DNA from: Modestobacter sp. VKM Ac-2985
GTDB taxonomy: Bacteria; Actinomycetota; Actinomycetes; Mycobacteriales; Geodermatophilaceae
Direction of reading: 5' to 3'
DNA: 64,000 nucleotides
NCBI RefSeq assembly: GCF_026967925.1
Contig: NZ_JAPVBI010000001.1
Span: forward strand, 1,821,894 to 1,885,893
Part shown: positions 52,014 through 60,999 of the stretch, piece by piece
Layout of the letters: every line of letters starts with the position of its first letter
How positions within the stretch are numbered: the stretch's first letter is position 1
The notes under the pieces: generated by a model
The model's database searches: none
What the model was told of the DNA's origin: nothing
The model's input: only the letters and a program-made list of their open reading frames with translations
Translations under genes and position numbers: made by a program

Positions 52014-52577
52014 GTGCCCCGCCACCCGCCCGCGTACCGCTTCGTCACCGTCTGGCGGGTGCCCGGCACGATCGCCGAGGTCCGCGGAGTGCTCAGCGAC
52101 AGCGCCGCGCTGCCCCGGTGGTGGCCGGCGGTCTACCTCGACGTCGTCCCGGTTGCCGACGGCGGGCCGGACGGCGTGGGGCGCACGGTCGAGGTGTTCA
52201 CCACGGGCTGGGCGCCCTACACGCTGCGCTGGACGTTGCGGATCACCGAGACGATGACCGACGACGGGTTCGCCCTCACCGCGGTGGGGGACCTGGTGGG
52301 CAGCGGCCGGTGGGCCTTCGCGCAGGAGGGTCCCGAGGTGGTGATCACCTACGACTGGCAGGTGCGTGCGGCCAAGCCGCTGCTGGCCCGGCTCAGCTGG
52401 CTGCTGCGGCCGGCGTTCGAGGCCAACCACCGGTGGGCGATGGCCCGCGGCGAGGAGAGCCTGGCGCTGGAGCTCCGCCGGCGCCGCGACCCGGCCGCCG
52501 CCGTCCCGCCGCCCCCCGGCCCGACCTTCCGCCGGCCGGCCCCGTCCAGAGGCTCGTCCCGAGCTCGCGAGGGCTGA
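52014..52577 (+). CDS. SRPBCC-family protein with repeat-encoded tail
   Basis: A roughly 187 aa helix-grip protein: FVTVWRVPGTIAEVRGVLSDSAALPRWWPAVYLDV, HVV..GRTVEV-like strands to WAFAQEGPEVVITYDWQVRA, and the long helix PAFEANHRWAMARGEESLALELRRR. The last nine residues (RGSSRAREG) are encoded inside the structured repeat at 52540-52597, so the element forms its C-terminus. The start is uncertain among GTG 51996, 52005 and 52014. Confidence 0.75.
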   Translation: MPRHPPAYRFVTVWRVPGTIAEVRGVLSDSAALPRWWPAVYLDVVPVADGGPDGVGRTVEVFTTGWAPYTLRWTLRITETMTDDGFALTAVGDLVGSGRWAFAQEGPEVVITYDWQVRAAKPLLARLSWLLRPAFEANHRWAMARGEESLALELRRRRDPAAAVPPPPGPTFRRPAPSRGSSRAREG

Positions 52578-52597
52578 GGAGGACGGGGTCCTTCCTC
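52540..52597 (-). repeat. Structured 3' element, copy 2 (behind DUF3516 helicase stop)
   Basis: In minus orientation it follows the helicase TGA, as copy 1 follows hisE. CCCCGTCC pairs with GGACGGGG (plus positions 52581-52588 and 52540-52547), and the inner hairpin is GCTCG-GGA-CGAGC. The outer stem bases differ from those of copy 1 in a compensatory way. It also lies over the last codons of the converging SRPBCC gene. Confidence 0.7.
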
Positions 52598-55217
52598 AGT
52601 CCTTGCGGCCGGCGTCGAGCAGTCGCATCACCAGCACGCCCTCCTCGTCGGAGGCGTCCAGGTCGATCTCGGCGTCGAAGCCCCAGTCGTGGTCCCCGGC
52701 CGGGTCGTCCAGGATCTGCCGCACCTGCCACAGCCGCGGCTCGGACCTGTCCACGATCAGCAGCGCCGGGCCGCGGGCGTCGCCGCCGGTGTTGAGGTCG
52801 GCGTGCTCGGCGAAGTACGCCTGCACCACCTCGCCCCACCGGTCGGCGTCCCAGCCCGCCGCGGAGTCCAGCTCGCCCAAGTCGTACCAGCGCCGCCGGG
52901 CGATGAGCTCGACCCGGCGGAACAGCGCGTTGCGGATCATCGCGGTGAACGCCCGCTCGTTGCCGGTCAGCGGCCGCGGCCGGGCCGGGACGGCGACCGG
53001 GGCGTCCAGCGGCTGGTCGGCGCTGGTCAGCTGCTCCCACTCGTCCAGCAGCGAGGAGTCGACCTGGCGCACCAGCTCACCCAGCCACTCGACGATGTCG
53101 GTGACCTCCTCGGTGCGGGCGTCGGCGGGCACGCCGGAGCGCAGCGCCTTGAAGGCGTCGGAGAGGTAGCGCAGCACTGCGCCCTCGGAGCGGGTGAGCC
53201 CGTAGTGGTTCACCAGCTCCCGGAACGTCATCGCCTGCTCCCACATGTCCCGGACGACGGACTTGGGGGAGAGCTGCGCGTCGCGCGCCCACGGGTTGCC
53301 GGCGGAGTAGACCTCGAACGCGTGGTCGAGCAGCTCCTCCAGCGGCTTGGGCCAGGTGATCTCCTCGAGCAGCTCCATCCGCTCCTCGTACTCGATCCCC
53401 TCGGCCTTCATCTGGGCCACGGCCTCGCCCTTGGCCTTGTTCAGCTGCGCGGAGATGATCTGCCGAGGGTCGTCCAGCGTCGCCTCGATCACCGAGACGA
53501 CGTCCAGGGCGTAGGTGTCGTTGCCCTCGGCGTCCGGACCGGGGGAGAGCAGGCCGATGGCGGCCAGCGCGAAGGTCGACAGCGGCTGGTTGAGCTGGAA
53601 GTCCGGCGGCAGGTCCAGGGTCAGCCGGTAGCGGCGGCCATCGGGTTCGGGGACCTCGAGCCGCTCGATCACCCCGGCGGTGATCAGCGACCGGGCGATG
53701 CCGATCACCTCGCGGATGTGCTTCAGCTGCCGTGGGCGTGGCTCGTGGTTGTCGGTGAGCAGCCGGCGCATCGCCGCCACCGGGTCGCCCGGCCGGGCCA
53801 GCACGTTGAGCACCATCCCGGTGGACACCCGGAAGTGGCTGCTCAGCGGCTCGGGAGCGGCGGTGATCAGTCGCTGCTGGGTCGACTCGCTCCACGGGAC
53901 CATGCCCTCGGGGACCTTGCGGCGCACCAGCTTGCGGCGCTTCTTCGGGTCGTCGGCGACCTTGGCGAACTGCTTGAGGTTCTCCACCTCGTGCTCGGGC
54001 GCCTGGACGACGACGGTGCCGGCGGTGTCGTAACCGGCCCGCCCCGCCCGCCCGGCGATCTGGTGGAACTCCCGGGCGTTGAGCAGTCGCGTGCGGGTGC
54101 CGTCGTACTTGCTCAGCGCGGAGAACACCACCGTGCGGATCGGCACGTTGATGCCCACCCCGAGGGTGTCGGTGCCGCAGATGACCTTGAGCAGCCCGGC
54201 CTGGGCCAGCTGCTCCACCAGCCGCCGGTACTTGGGCAGCATGCCGGCGTGGTGCACGCCGATGCCGTGCCGCACCAGCCGGGACAGCGTCGTCCCGAAG
54301 GCCGAGGAGAACCGGAAGCCGCCGATCAGGTCGGCGATCGCCTGCTTCTCCTCCTTCGTGGAGACGTTCACGCTCATCAGCGCCTGGGCGCGCTCCAGCG
54401 CCGAGGCCTGGGTGAAGTGGACGACGTAGACCGGCGCCTGCCGGGTGTCCAGCAGCTCCTGGATCGTCTCGTGCATCGGCGTCGTCGCGTAGTAGTGGTG
54501 CAGCGGCACCGGCCGCTCGGCGTGGGCGACCAGCGCGGTGGGCCGGCCGGTGCGCCGGGTGAGGTCCTCCTGGAGGGAGGTGACGTCGCCGAGGGTGGCG
54601 CTCATCAGCAGGAACTGCGCCTTCGGCAGCTCGATCAGCGGCACCTGCCAGGCCCACCCGCGGTCCGGGTCGCCGTAGAAGTGGAACTCGTCCATCACCA
54701 CCAGGCCGATGTCGGCGTCCGGCCCCTCGCGCAGCGCGATGTTGGCCAGCACCTCGGCGGTGCAGGCGATGATCGGGGCGTCGGCGTTGACGCTCGCGTC
54801 GCCGGTGAGCATGCCGACGTTCTCCGCGCCGAAGACCCCGCACAGGGCGAAGAACTTCTCGCTGACCAGCGCCTTGATCGGCGCGGTGTAGAAGCTCACC
54901 CGGTCGGTGGCGAGTGCGGCGTACTGGGCGCCGGTGGCCACCAGGGACTTGCCCGACCCGGTCGGGGTGGCCAGGACGACGTTGGCGCCGCTGACCAGCT
55001 CGATCAGCGCCTCCTCCTGGGCCGGGTACAGCGTGGTGCCCGACGCCTGCGCCCACTCGGCGAAGCGGGTGAACACCGCGTCCGGGTCGTCGCCCAGGGC
55101 GAACAGCGACGAGAGGTCGCCGGGGTCGGCGATCAGCGGCGGTGCGTCCGGCGAGGGCAGCGCGGCGGCGGGGGAGTCGGCCGGGGTCGAGTCGGTACCG
55201 GCAGGAGAGAGCGTCAT
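52596..55217 (-). CDS. DUF3516-containing superfamily 2 helicase
   Basis: An 873 aa SKI2-like helicase. NVVLATPTGSGKSLVATGAQ is motif I, GLVVMDEFHFYGDPDRGWAW is the DEFH-type motif II, LLMSATLGDVTSL is motif III, GVHHAGMLPKYRRLVEQL, GTDTLGVGINVPIRTVV and HQIAGRAGRAGYD form motifs IV to VI. The region after residue 400 (PEGMVPWSESTQQRLI onwards) is the DUF3516 domain of actinobacterial helicases. It may act in RNA or DNA metabolism; the role is not established. The stop lies in a structured repeat. Confidence 0.9.
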   Translation of the reverse strand: MTLSPAGTDSTPADSPAAALPSPDAPPLIADPGDLSSLFALGDDPDAVFTRFAEWAQASGTTLYPAQEEALIELVSGANVVLATPTGSGKSLVATGAQYAALATDRVSFYTAPIKALVSEKFFALCGVFGAENVGMLTGDASVNADAPIIACTAEVLANIALREGPDADIGLVVMDEFHFYGDPDRGWAWQVPLIELPKAQFLLMSATLGDVTSLQEDLTRRTGRPTALVAHAERPVPLHHYYATTPMHETIQELLDTRQAPVYVVHFTQASALERAQALMSVNVSTKEEKQAIADLIGGFRFSSAFGTTLSRLVRHGIGVHHAGMLPKYRRLVEQLAQAGLLKVICGTDTLGVGINVPIRTVVFSALSKYDGTRTRLLNAREFHQIAGRAGRAGYDTAGTVVVQAPEHEVENLKQFAKVADDPKKRRKLVRRKVPEGMVPWSESTQQRLITAAPEPLSSHFRVSTGMVLNVLARPGDPVAAMRRLLTDNHEPRPRQLKHIREVIGIARSLITAGVIERLEVPEPDGRRYRLTLDLPPDFQLNQPLSTFALAAIGLLSPGPDAEGNDTYALDVVSVIEATLDDPRQIISAQLNKAKGEAVAQMKAEGIEYEERMELLEEITWPKPLEELLDHAFEVYSAGNPWARDAQLSPKSVVRDMWEQAMTFRELVNHYGLTRSEGAVLRYLSDAFKALRSGVPADARTEEVTDIVEWLGELVRQVDSSLLDEWEQLTSADQPLDAPVAVPARPRPLTGNERAFTAMIRNALFRRVELIARRRWYDLGELDSAAGWDADRWGEVVQAYFAEHADLNTGGDARGPALLIVDRSEPRLWQVRQILDDPAGDHDWGFDAEIDLDASDEEGVLVMRLLDAGRKD

Positions 55218-55384
55218 CGTGGGGAACAGCGTGCCCGACGCCCCGGACGTTCCCGCACCGACGCCGCCGTCACCACCTCCGGGCGGTCAAGGTCACGGTT
55301 CGGTCACGACCACTGCAGAGAGGGGTGGCACAGGTCGATCCTGGTCACCGGGTGAACAGCAGGTAAACGGAAGGTGGACCAGAC

Positions 55385-55534
55385 ATGCGTGAGAGTCGTT
55401 GCCCGGAGTGTCGCTGGGTGCCCGTCGTGGACGGCGATGGCCGTCGTCATCTGGAGATGCGGTGGGACCGCCCGGGCAGCGCCGTGGTCGCCTTCCCGGG
55501 CCCTGCCGCCGGCCTGTCCCGCCGGGCCGCCTGA
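55385..55534 (+). CDS. 49-aa small protein with CPEC motif
   Basis: A short frame reading MRESRCPECRWVPVVDGDGR, then RRHLEMRWDRPGSAVVAFPG and an Arg/Ala end. Cys-Pro-Glu-Cys at residues 6-9 could join half a zinc knuckle; there is no second pair, so a dimer or another metal ligand would be needed. GGAAGGTGG lies 8-16 bp before the ATG. Overlapping frames of similar length exist; this one is preferred for its ribosome site and regular composition. Confidence 0.4.
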   Translation: MRESRCPECRWVPVVDGDGRRHLEMRWDRPGSAVVAFPGPAAGLSRRAA

Positions 55535-55667
55535 CGCTGGACCCGACCGGTTCGCCGGTCACCGGCGGGGGTAGGCGCGAGCACGAGCGGCACCGGGCCG
55601 GCGCACGGGCGCCGGCTGCGTGAGCAGAGCGCAGGGCTGCCGCCCGGACCTCGCAGGAGGAACCACC

Positions 55668-56525
55668 GTGTCGTCACCCCGCCCCGAGTCCCAGCCGGAG
55701 CAGCAGCAGACCCCGCCCGGCACGCTCGGTGAGATGGACCCCAGGCCCGACCACGGCGAGGAGAGCTACCGGGGTTCCGGGAAGCTGATCGGCAAGCGCG
55801 CCGTGATCACCGGGGGCGACAGCGGCATCGGCCGTGCCATCGCGATCGCCTTCGCGCGCGAGGGCGCCGACGTCCTGATCGCCTACCTCGACGAGCACGA
55901 GGACGCGCGGGAGACCGCGAAGCACGTCGAGGACGCCGGCCGGACGTGCGTGCTCGTGCCCGGCGACCTCGCCGACCGGTCGCACGCCAGGACGATCGTC
56001 CCCAAGGCCCTCGAGGAGCTCGGCGGGATCGACGTGCTGGTCAACAACGCGGCCTTCCAGATGAACCACGAGTCGCTGGACGAGATCACCGACGAGGAGT
56101 GGGACCACACCCTCGCGCTGAACCTGACCGCGATGTTCACCCTGATCCGCGATGCCGTGCCGCACATGCAGCCGGGCGCCTCGATCATCAACTCCTCGTC
56201 GGTGAACTCGGACAACCCGAGCCCCACCCTGGCGCCGTACGCGATGACCAAGGCCGGCATCGCCAACTTCACCGCCAGCATGGCCCAGCTGCTGGGGGAG
56301 AAGGGCATCCGCGCCAACAGCGTCGCGCCCGGGCCGGTGTGGACGCCGCTGATCCCCTCCACCATGCCCGCGGAGAAGGTGGCCGCCTTCGGTGGCAACA
56401 CCCCGCTGGGCCGGGCTGCCCAGCCGGCCGAGCTGGCGCCGGTGTACGTGCTGCTGGCCAGTGACGAGTCGAGCTACGTCTCCGGTGCCCGGATCGCCGT
56501 CACCGGCGGCCGGCCGATCCTGTAG
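55668..56525 (+). CDS. SDR oxidoreductase (YghA-like)
   Basis: A 285 aa short-chain dehydrogenase of the glucose-dehydrogenase-like group. A 45-residue hydrophilic leader precedes ITGGDSGIGRAIAIAFAREGADV, then VNNAAFQMN, NSSSVNSDNPSPTLAPYAMTKAG (Ser and YxxxK) and a C-terminal GGRPIL. This layout fits YghA/YhdF-type stress-linked SDRs. GTG 55668 follows CAGGAGGAACC. It converges on mmuM across a 68-bp palindrome. Confidence 0.9.
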   Translation: MSSPRPESQPEQQQTPPGTLGEMDPRPDHGEESYRGSGKLIGKRAVITGGDSGIGRAIAIAFAREGADVLIAYLDEHEDARETAKHVEDAGRTCVLVPGDLADRSHARTIVPKALEELGGIDVLVNNAAFQMNHESLDEITDEEWDHTLALNLTAMFTLIRDAVPHMQPGASIINSSSVNSDNPSPTLAPYAMTKAGIANFTASMAQLLGEKGIRANSVAPGPVWTPLIPSTMPAEKVAAFGGNTPLGRAAQPAELAPVYVLLASDESSYVSGARIAVTGGRPIL

Positions 56526-56553
56526 CGCCGCCTGAGGTCACCGGCTCTCCGGC

Positions 56554-56621
56554 CGAGTGAGCAGTTCCGGTCGCTGGCGCCGGCGTGTCCGTGCGTGTCG
56601 GCGACCGGAACTGCTCACTCG
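56554..56621. repeat. CGAGTGA-ended palindrome between convergent genes
   Basis: CGAGTGAGCAGTTCCGGTCGC is on the left (56554-56574) and its perfect 21-bp complement on the right (56601-56621), around a 26-nt loop. The right arm contains the stop codon of mmuM. The ends match those of the 56-bp elements at 30826 and 63100. It should form a strong hairpin in either transcript. Confidence 0.72.
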
Positions 56622-57526
56622 CGGGGGACGGCGTCGGCGATCGCGCGGACGTCGTCCGGGCGCACCCGGCAGCAGCCACCGACCAGCCGGGCGCCGGCGG
56701 CCAGCCACCCCGACACGTCGCCGACCCCCGGCTCGCCGGTCCACCGGCGGGCGGCGGCGTCCCAGACCTCGCCGCTGTTCGGGCAGGCCACCACCGGCTT
56801 CCCACTGGCGGCCGCAGCCACCTCCACCGCGGCGGCGACACCGGCCGGGTCGGTGCAGTTGACCCCGACGGCGACGACCTCCTCGACGTCCCGGGCCATC
56901 GCGCAGACCTCGGCCAGCGCCTCGCCGCGGCGGGTGCGCGCGACGCCGTCGGCGCCGGTCGTCGAGGTCAGCGACAGCCAGGCGGGCACGCCCAGCTCGG
57001 CCAGCTCCGCCAGCAGTGCCTCGACCTCCGCGGCGGCGGGCAGCGTCTCGCAGGCCAGCACGTCCGCGCCGGCCTCGGCCAACACGGCCAGCCGCGGCCG
57101 GTGGAACGCCCGCAGCTCGGCGACGGAGACGCGTTGGACGTAGTCACCGGTGTACTCCGAGCCGTCGGCCAGGAATGCGCCGTACGGGCCGACCGAGGCG
57201 GCCACCCAGCCGTCCCGGCCCGCCCGGGCCAGGCCGTCGCGGGCCAGCTGCACCGAGCGGGCCATCAGCGTGCAGGCCTCCGCCTCGTCGATGCCGGCGG
57301 CGGCGAAACCGGGGAAGGACGCCTGGTAGCTGGCTGTGGTGGCGACCTGGGCGCCCGCGCTCGCGAAGGCGGCGTGCGCGGCGACGACGGCCTCCGGGTC
57401 GTCGCGCCGCAACCGGGCCGACCAGAGCGAGGAGGTGACGTCGTGCCCGCGGAACTCGAGCTCGGTGGAGAGGCCGCCGTCGGCCACGACGGTCCCGGTG
57501 CGGAGTGCCTCGGCGAGGGTGGTCAC
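56615..57526 (-). CDS. mmuM: homocysteine S-methyltransferase
   Basis: A 303 aa Zn-dependent methyltransferase that makes methionine from homocysteine with S-methylmethionine or SAM. GTVVADGGLSTELEFRG opens the barrel; the zinc ligands are seen in VGVNCTDP and LVGGCCRVRPDD. YQASFPGF and NSGEVWD also match. Start GTG 57526 overlaps the stop of the XRE-type regulator (GTGA), so they are co-transcribed. The stop codon sits in a 21-bp hairpin arm. Confidence 0.92.
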   Translation of the reverse strand: MTTLAEALRTGTVVADGGLSTELEFRGHDVTSSLWSARLRRDDPEAVVAAHAAFASAGAQVATTASYQASFPGFAAAGIDEAEACTLMARSVQLARDGLARAGRDGWVAASVGPYGAFLADGSEYTGDYVQRVSVAELRAFHRPRLAVLAEAGADVLACETLPAAAEVEALLAELAELGVPAWLSLTSTTGADGVARTRRGEALAEVCAMARDVEEVVAVGVNCTDPAGVAAAVEVAAAASGKPVVACPNSGEVWDAAARRWTGEPGVGDVSGWLAAGARLVGGCCRVRPDDVRAIADAVPRE

Positions 57527-58437
57527 GCCGCCGGCCCCCGCGCGCCGGGTGGGACGACGCGGTCGTCGCCACCCGGTGGAACCCGGCCGGTCCGCGCCCG
57601 CTGCTGCGCCGTCCAGGAGGCCAGCAGCCGCATGCCGTCGTGCGAGGCACTGCCGGGTTCGGTGCTGTAGACGAACATCGTCTGGTCGGGGTCACCGGGC
57701 AGGGCGAGGGCCTCGTAGTGGATGACCACCGAGCCGATCGCCGGGTGTCGCATCCGCTTGGTGCCGTGGGTGCGCTCGTGCACTCGCCGGTCCTGCCACC
57801 AGCCGCGGAACTCCGCGCTCTTGATCGAGAGTTCGCCGACGAGGCGCTCGAGCAGCGGGTCGTCGGGGTGGCGGCCCGCGTCCAGGCGCAGGCTGCCGAC
57901 GGCGTCGGCGGCCACGGCCGCCCAGTCCTGGTAGGTCTCCCGGGCAGCGGGGTCCAGCAGCAGCCACCGGGTGTAGTTGCGGTGCCGGGCCGGGAGCGCG
58001 TCCCAGTCGGCGATCAACGCCCGGGCCAGCGGGTTGGCGGCGAGCACGTCGGTCCGCCGGCCGATGAGGAAGGCCGGGTGGTCGACGAGCGAATCGAGCA
58101 TCTGGTGCACGGCGGGCCGCACACGCTGGGCCTGCTGCTGCTCGGGCCGGCCGCGCCCCGGCCGGGCGAGATCGGCCAGGTGGAGGTGCGCGGCGGCGTC
58201 GAGCTGCAGCGCCCGGGCGAGCGCGTCGACGACCGCTGGGGACGGGCTGGCGTGCCGCCCCTGCTCCAACCGCGTGTAGTAGTCCACGCTCACCCCGGCC
58301 AGGTGCGCAACCTCTTCGCGACGAAGCCCGCGGACCCGCCGGCCGGACGGGACGGCGTCGTCCAGCCCGACGCGCTCCGGCGTCACGTTGGCGCGGCAGC
58401 TGCGGAGGAACTCGCCCAGCTCGGTGCGTCCTGCCAT
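57523..58437 (-). CDS. XRE-type regulator with MmyB-like ligand domain
   Basis: A 304 aa protein. The N-terminal helix-turn-helix (residues 8-80) reads LGEFLRSCRANVTPERVG, RVRGLRREEVAHLAGVSVDYYTRLEQGR. The C-terminal half (from about residue 105) is the MmyB/PAS-like ligand-binding domain, with DVLAANPLARAL, NYTRWLLLDPAARETYQDW and FRGWWQDRRV. Such regulators are often divergent from an SDR gene, as here. ATG 58437. It overlaps mmuM at its end. Confidence 0.9.
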   Translation of the reverse strand: MAGRTELGEFLRSCRANVTPERVGLDDAVPSGRRVRGLRREEVAHLAGVSVDYYTRLEQGRHASPSPAVVDALARALQLDAAAHLHLADLARPGRGRPEQQQAQRVRPAVHQMLDSLVDHPAFLIGRRTDVLAANPLARALIADWDALPARHRNYTRWLLLDPAARETYQDWAAVAADAVGSLRLDAGRHPDDPLLERLVGELSIKSAEFRGWWQDRRVHERTHGTKRMRHPAIGSVVIHYEALALPGDPDQTMFVYSTEPGSASHDGMRLLASWTAQQRARTGRVPPGGDDRVVPPGARGPAA

Positions 58438-58486
58438 GCCGCCAGTGTGCCGCCCGCGGGGCCGACCGGCGCCCGCCTGGGTGGGC

Positions 58487-58514
58487 ACGCCGTTCCCCGG
58501 CAGGCCGTTCCCGG
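58487..58514. promoter_or_regulatory. Two direct GCCGTTCCC repeats in divergent promoter
   Basis: ACGCCGTTCCCCGG (58487-58500) and AGGCCGTTCCCGG (58502-58514) share the core GCCGTTCCC with 15-bp spacing. They lie in the 199 bp spacer between the XRE regulator and the SDR gene. They may be regulator sites; no other clear signal was seen in this spacer. Confidence 0.3.
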
Positions 58515-58636
58515 TCCGCGCTGGGCCTGCTGGCTGCCTCCGCGGCGGCCGCCCGGACAGCAGGCTCGTCGGTGTCCCGGATCGAGCAGCGGTCGTGACC
58601 GGGGCGCTGTCGTCCGCACCCGAGAAGGAGATCCCT

Positions 58637-59494
58637 GTGTCCTCGTCCGTCCCCGCCCCCGCCACCTGGTTCGTCACCGGCACCTCGCGCGGCCTCGGCC
58701 TGGAGCTGGTGCGCCAGCTGCTGCAGCGCGGCGACAACGTCACCGCGACCACCCGGTCGATCGAGCGCCTCTCCGCCGCCCTCGGCGCCGTGGACACCAC
58801 GCGCCTGCTCCCCGTGGAGCTCGACCTCACCGACGAGCGGGCGGTCGCCGACGCGGTCCGCCGCACGACCGAGCGCTTCGATGCACTCGACGTCGTGGTC
58901 AACAACGCCGGCTACGGCTTCCTCGCCGCCGTCGAGGAGGTCACCGATGCGGAGGCGCGGGAGATGTTCGACGTGCAGGTCTTCGGCGTCTGGAACGTGC
59001 TGCGGGCCGTGCTGCCGCTGTTCCGCGCCCGTCGCGGGGGCCACGTCGTCAACGTCTCGTCCATCCTCGGTCTGACGGCCTTCCCGGGCTGGGGCCTCTA
59101 CTGCGCCGGCAAGTACGCCCTCGAGGGCCTGACCGAGTCCCTCGCTGCGGAGGTGGCCGAGGACGGCGTCCAGGTGCACCTCGTGGAGCCGGGCTACCTG
59201 CAGACCGACTTCCTGCGGCCCTCCTCGCTCGGCCTCCCCACCAGCCCGAGGGAGGGGTACGGCGCGATCCGGGAGATGACCGAGGCCCACCTGGCGATGC
59301 CCGGCACCCAGCTGGGGGACCCGGCCAAGGCCGCTCGGGCGGTGATCACCGTCGTCACCTCCGGCGACGCGCCCCTGCACCAGCTCCTCGGGTCGGACTC
59401 CTACGCCCTCGCCCGCAGCAGGGTCGAGGCGCTGAGCGCCGACATCGAGGCCTCACGGGAGCTGGCGTACACGACCGACATCACGCCGGTGTGA
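58637..59494 (+). CDS. SDR oxidoreductase divergent from XRE regulator
   Basis: A 285 aa classical SDR: WFVTGTSRGLGLELVRQLL, VVVNNAGYGFLAAVEEV, NVSSILGLTAFPGWGLYCAGKYALEGL (Ser, YxxxK) and an extended C-terminus with GDPAKAARAVI. It matches SDRs often regulated by MmyB-like proteins. GTG 58637 follows GAGAAGGAGATCC. Substrate unknown; it may act on small carbonyls. Confidence 0.9.
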   Translation: MSSSVPAPATWFVTGTSRGLGLELVRQLLQRGDNVTATTRSIERLSAALGAVDTTRLLPVELDLTDERAVADAVRRTTERFDALDVVVNNAGYGFLAAVEEVTDAEAREMFDVQVFGVWNVLRAVLPLFRARRGGHVVNVSSILGLTAFPGWGLYCAGKYALEGLTESLAAEVAEDGVQVHLVEPGYLQTDFLRPSSLGLPTSPREGYGAIREMTEAHLAMPGTQLGDPAKAARAVITVVTSGDAPLHQLLGSDSYALARSRVEALSADIEASRELAYTTDITPV

Positions 59495-59522
59495 CCGACC
59501 GCCGGCCCGCTGCGCCCGAGGG

Positions 59523-60293
59523 TCACCGGGATCGCTGCCGCCGGTCGGCCGCCACGAAGGCGACGGCCAGGGCCAGCGGGGCGGCGGCGGCGATGCCGGT
59601 CACGGCCAGGACGTCGGCGAGACCGGCCGTCGACCGGGCGGAGGAGGACAGCAGGGCCCAGCCCAGGCCGCACAGCGGCACGGTGACCAGCCCGGTGCCC
59701 AGGGCCAGTCGCACCCGGGCAGCACGACCGTCGTGCCGGGCGACGACCCCCGCGAGGACGGCGGGCACCGCGATGACGGCACAGCGCGCGACGACGTCAC
59801 CCGGTCCCTCGACGCCGGCGAAGGAGGCGAGCGACACGGTGGCGGCCAGCGAGACGACGGCGGCGCCGCCCAGCAGTACCCACCAGGTCTGGACGGCGCT
59901 GGCCGAGCGCAGCGTCTCCGCCGGCCGCGTCAGCCGGCCGGCGGCCCAGACGCACAGTGCGGTGCCGAGCAGCAGGAAGGTGACCAGCGACTGCGGGACG
60001 TCGGTGACCGACCCACCGGCCCGGCTGGGCAGCTCCCACTGCTGCCGGCCCAGCAGGGCGAGGAGGACGGTCAGCGCCGCCCCGACCGCGACCAGCCAGG
60101 CCGGGTGCAGCGGGCGCGCCGTGGTCTCCGCGGCGGTCCGGGCGTCGAGCGCCTCAGCGCGGCGGAGCAGGTCGGCGAACACCGCGTTCTCCGGCTCGGT
60201 CGCCGCCGGCCGGCCGCTGGCGGCTGTGACCCCGAGGGGCTCGACGGCGTTGCCGGTCACCAGGTGCAGCCGGGGCGAGGCGTCCTGAGTCAC
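59523..60293 (-). CDS. hypothetical membrane protein
   Basis: A 256 aa protein with a 60-residue hydrophilic N-terminus and about six membrane spans from residue 65 on (LHPAWLVAVGAALTVLLALLG and later segments). It ends in a short basic tail. No conserved motif is recognised. The GTG start at 60293 is the only good candidate upstream of the first span. A 143 bp gap to sixA contains no gene. Confidence 0.65.
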   Translation of the reverse strand: MTQDASPRLHLVTGNAVEPLGVTAASGRPAATEPENAVFADLLRRAEALDARTAAETTARPLHPAWLVAVGAALTVLLALLGRQQWELPSRAGGSVTDVPQSLVTFLLLGTALCVWAAGRLTRPAETLRSASAVQTWWVLLGGAAVVSLAATVSLASFAGVEGPGDVVARCAVIAVPAVLAGVVARHDGRAARVRLALGTGLVTVPLCGLGWALLSSSARSTAGLADVLAVTGIAAAAPLALAVAFVAADRRQRSR

Positions 60294-60436
60294 CCGCCCA
60301 GCGTCACACCCGGTGACCGACTCGGCCAGGTGAGTCGATGTGCTTCAGCCGACCGGGCGACAACTGGGCCGCCCGGTGCCGGCGGTGGCGCCTCCCGGAC
60401 CGGCGCGTTCACCCGACCGGTGGCTCCGCGTGACGC

Positions 60437-60931
60437 TCAGTCGCTGCCCGGGACCGCGAAGGCGGACAGCCGCGCGGCGCCGGGGCTCACGTCGGAGAAC
60501 GGCGTGCTCAGGTCGAGGACGGCCACCCCACCGGCCGGGAACCCACTCGCCGAGCCGCGCCGGGCGGCGTCGTCCCCCTGGCCGTCGTCGAGGAGTGCAA
60601 CGAGCACGCTGATCGAGGGGTTGTGGCCGACGACGGCCAGCTGGTCCACCTCGTCGGGGGTCTCCCGCACCACCGCCAGCAGCGCCTCGACGGTGTTGTC
60701 CTGGACCCGCGGGTCCAGGACGGGCGTCACCCCGCCGGCCCGCTCCCAGGTCTGCACCGTCCGGCGGGCGGGGGAGACCAGCGCCTGCGCCGGTGCGAGG
60801 CCGTGGTCGGCGAGCCAGGCGCCGATCGCGGTGGCCCGCTGGGCTCCGGTGGCGGTCAGGGGGCGGTCGGCGTCGACGGCGGCGGAGCCCGCCTCGGCGT
60901 GGCGGACGAGCACGAGGCGGCGGGTCGGCAC
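60437..60931 (-). CDS. SixA-type phosphohistidine phosphatase
   Basis: A 164 aa histidine-phosphatase fold protein. LVLVRHAEAGS gives the catalytic RHA, RRTVQTWERAGG and the second catalytic region AVVGHNPSISVLV with GHNP complete it. SixA proteins remove phosphate from phosphohistidine of signalling proteins. The C-terminal stretch ARRGSASGFPAGGVAVLDL fits. GTG 60931. It is divergent from arfB, 68 bp away. Confidence 0.85.
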   Translation of the reverse strand: MPTRRLVLVRHAEAGSAAVDADRPLTATGAQRATAIGAWLADHGLAPAQALVSPARRTVQTWERAGGVTPVLDPRVQDNTVEALLAVVRETPDEVDQLAVVGHNPSISVLVALLDDGQGDDAARRGSASGFPAGGVAVLDLSTPFSDVSPGAARLSAFAVPGSD

Positions 60932-60999
60932 CGCCCGAGTCTGGCACCGCAGCGGGAACTCGGTCGTGGCGCCGGCCGCCGTCCGGGAGACTGTGCGAC

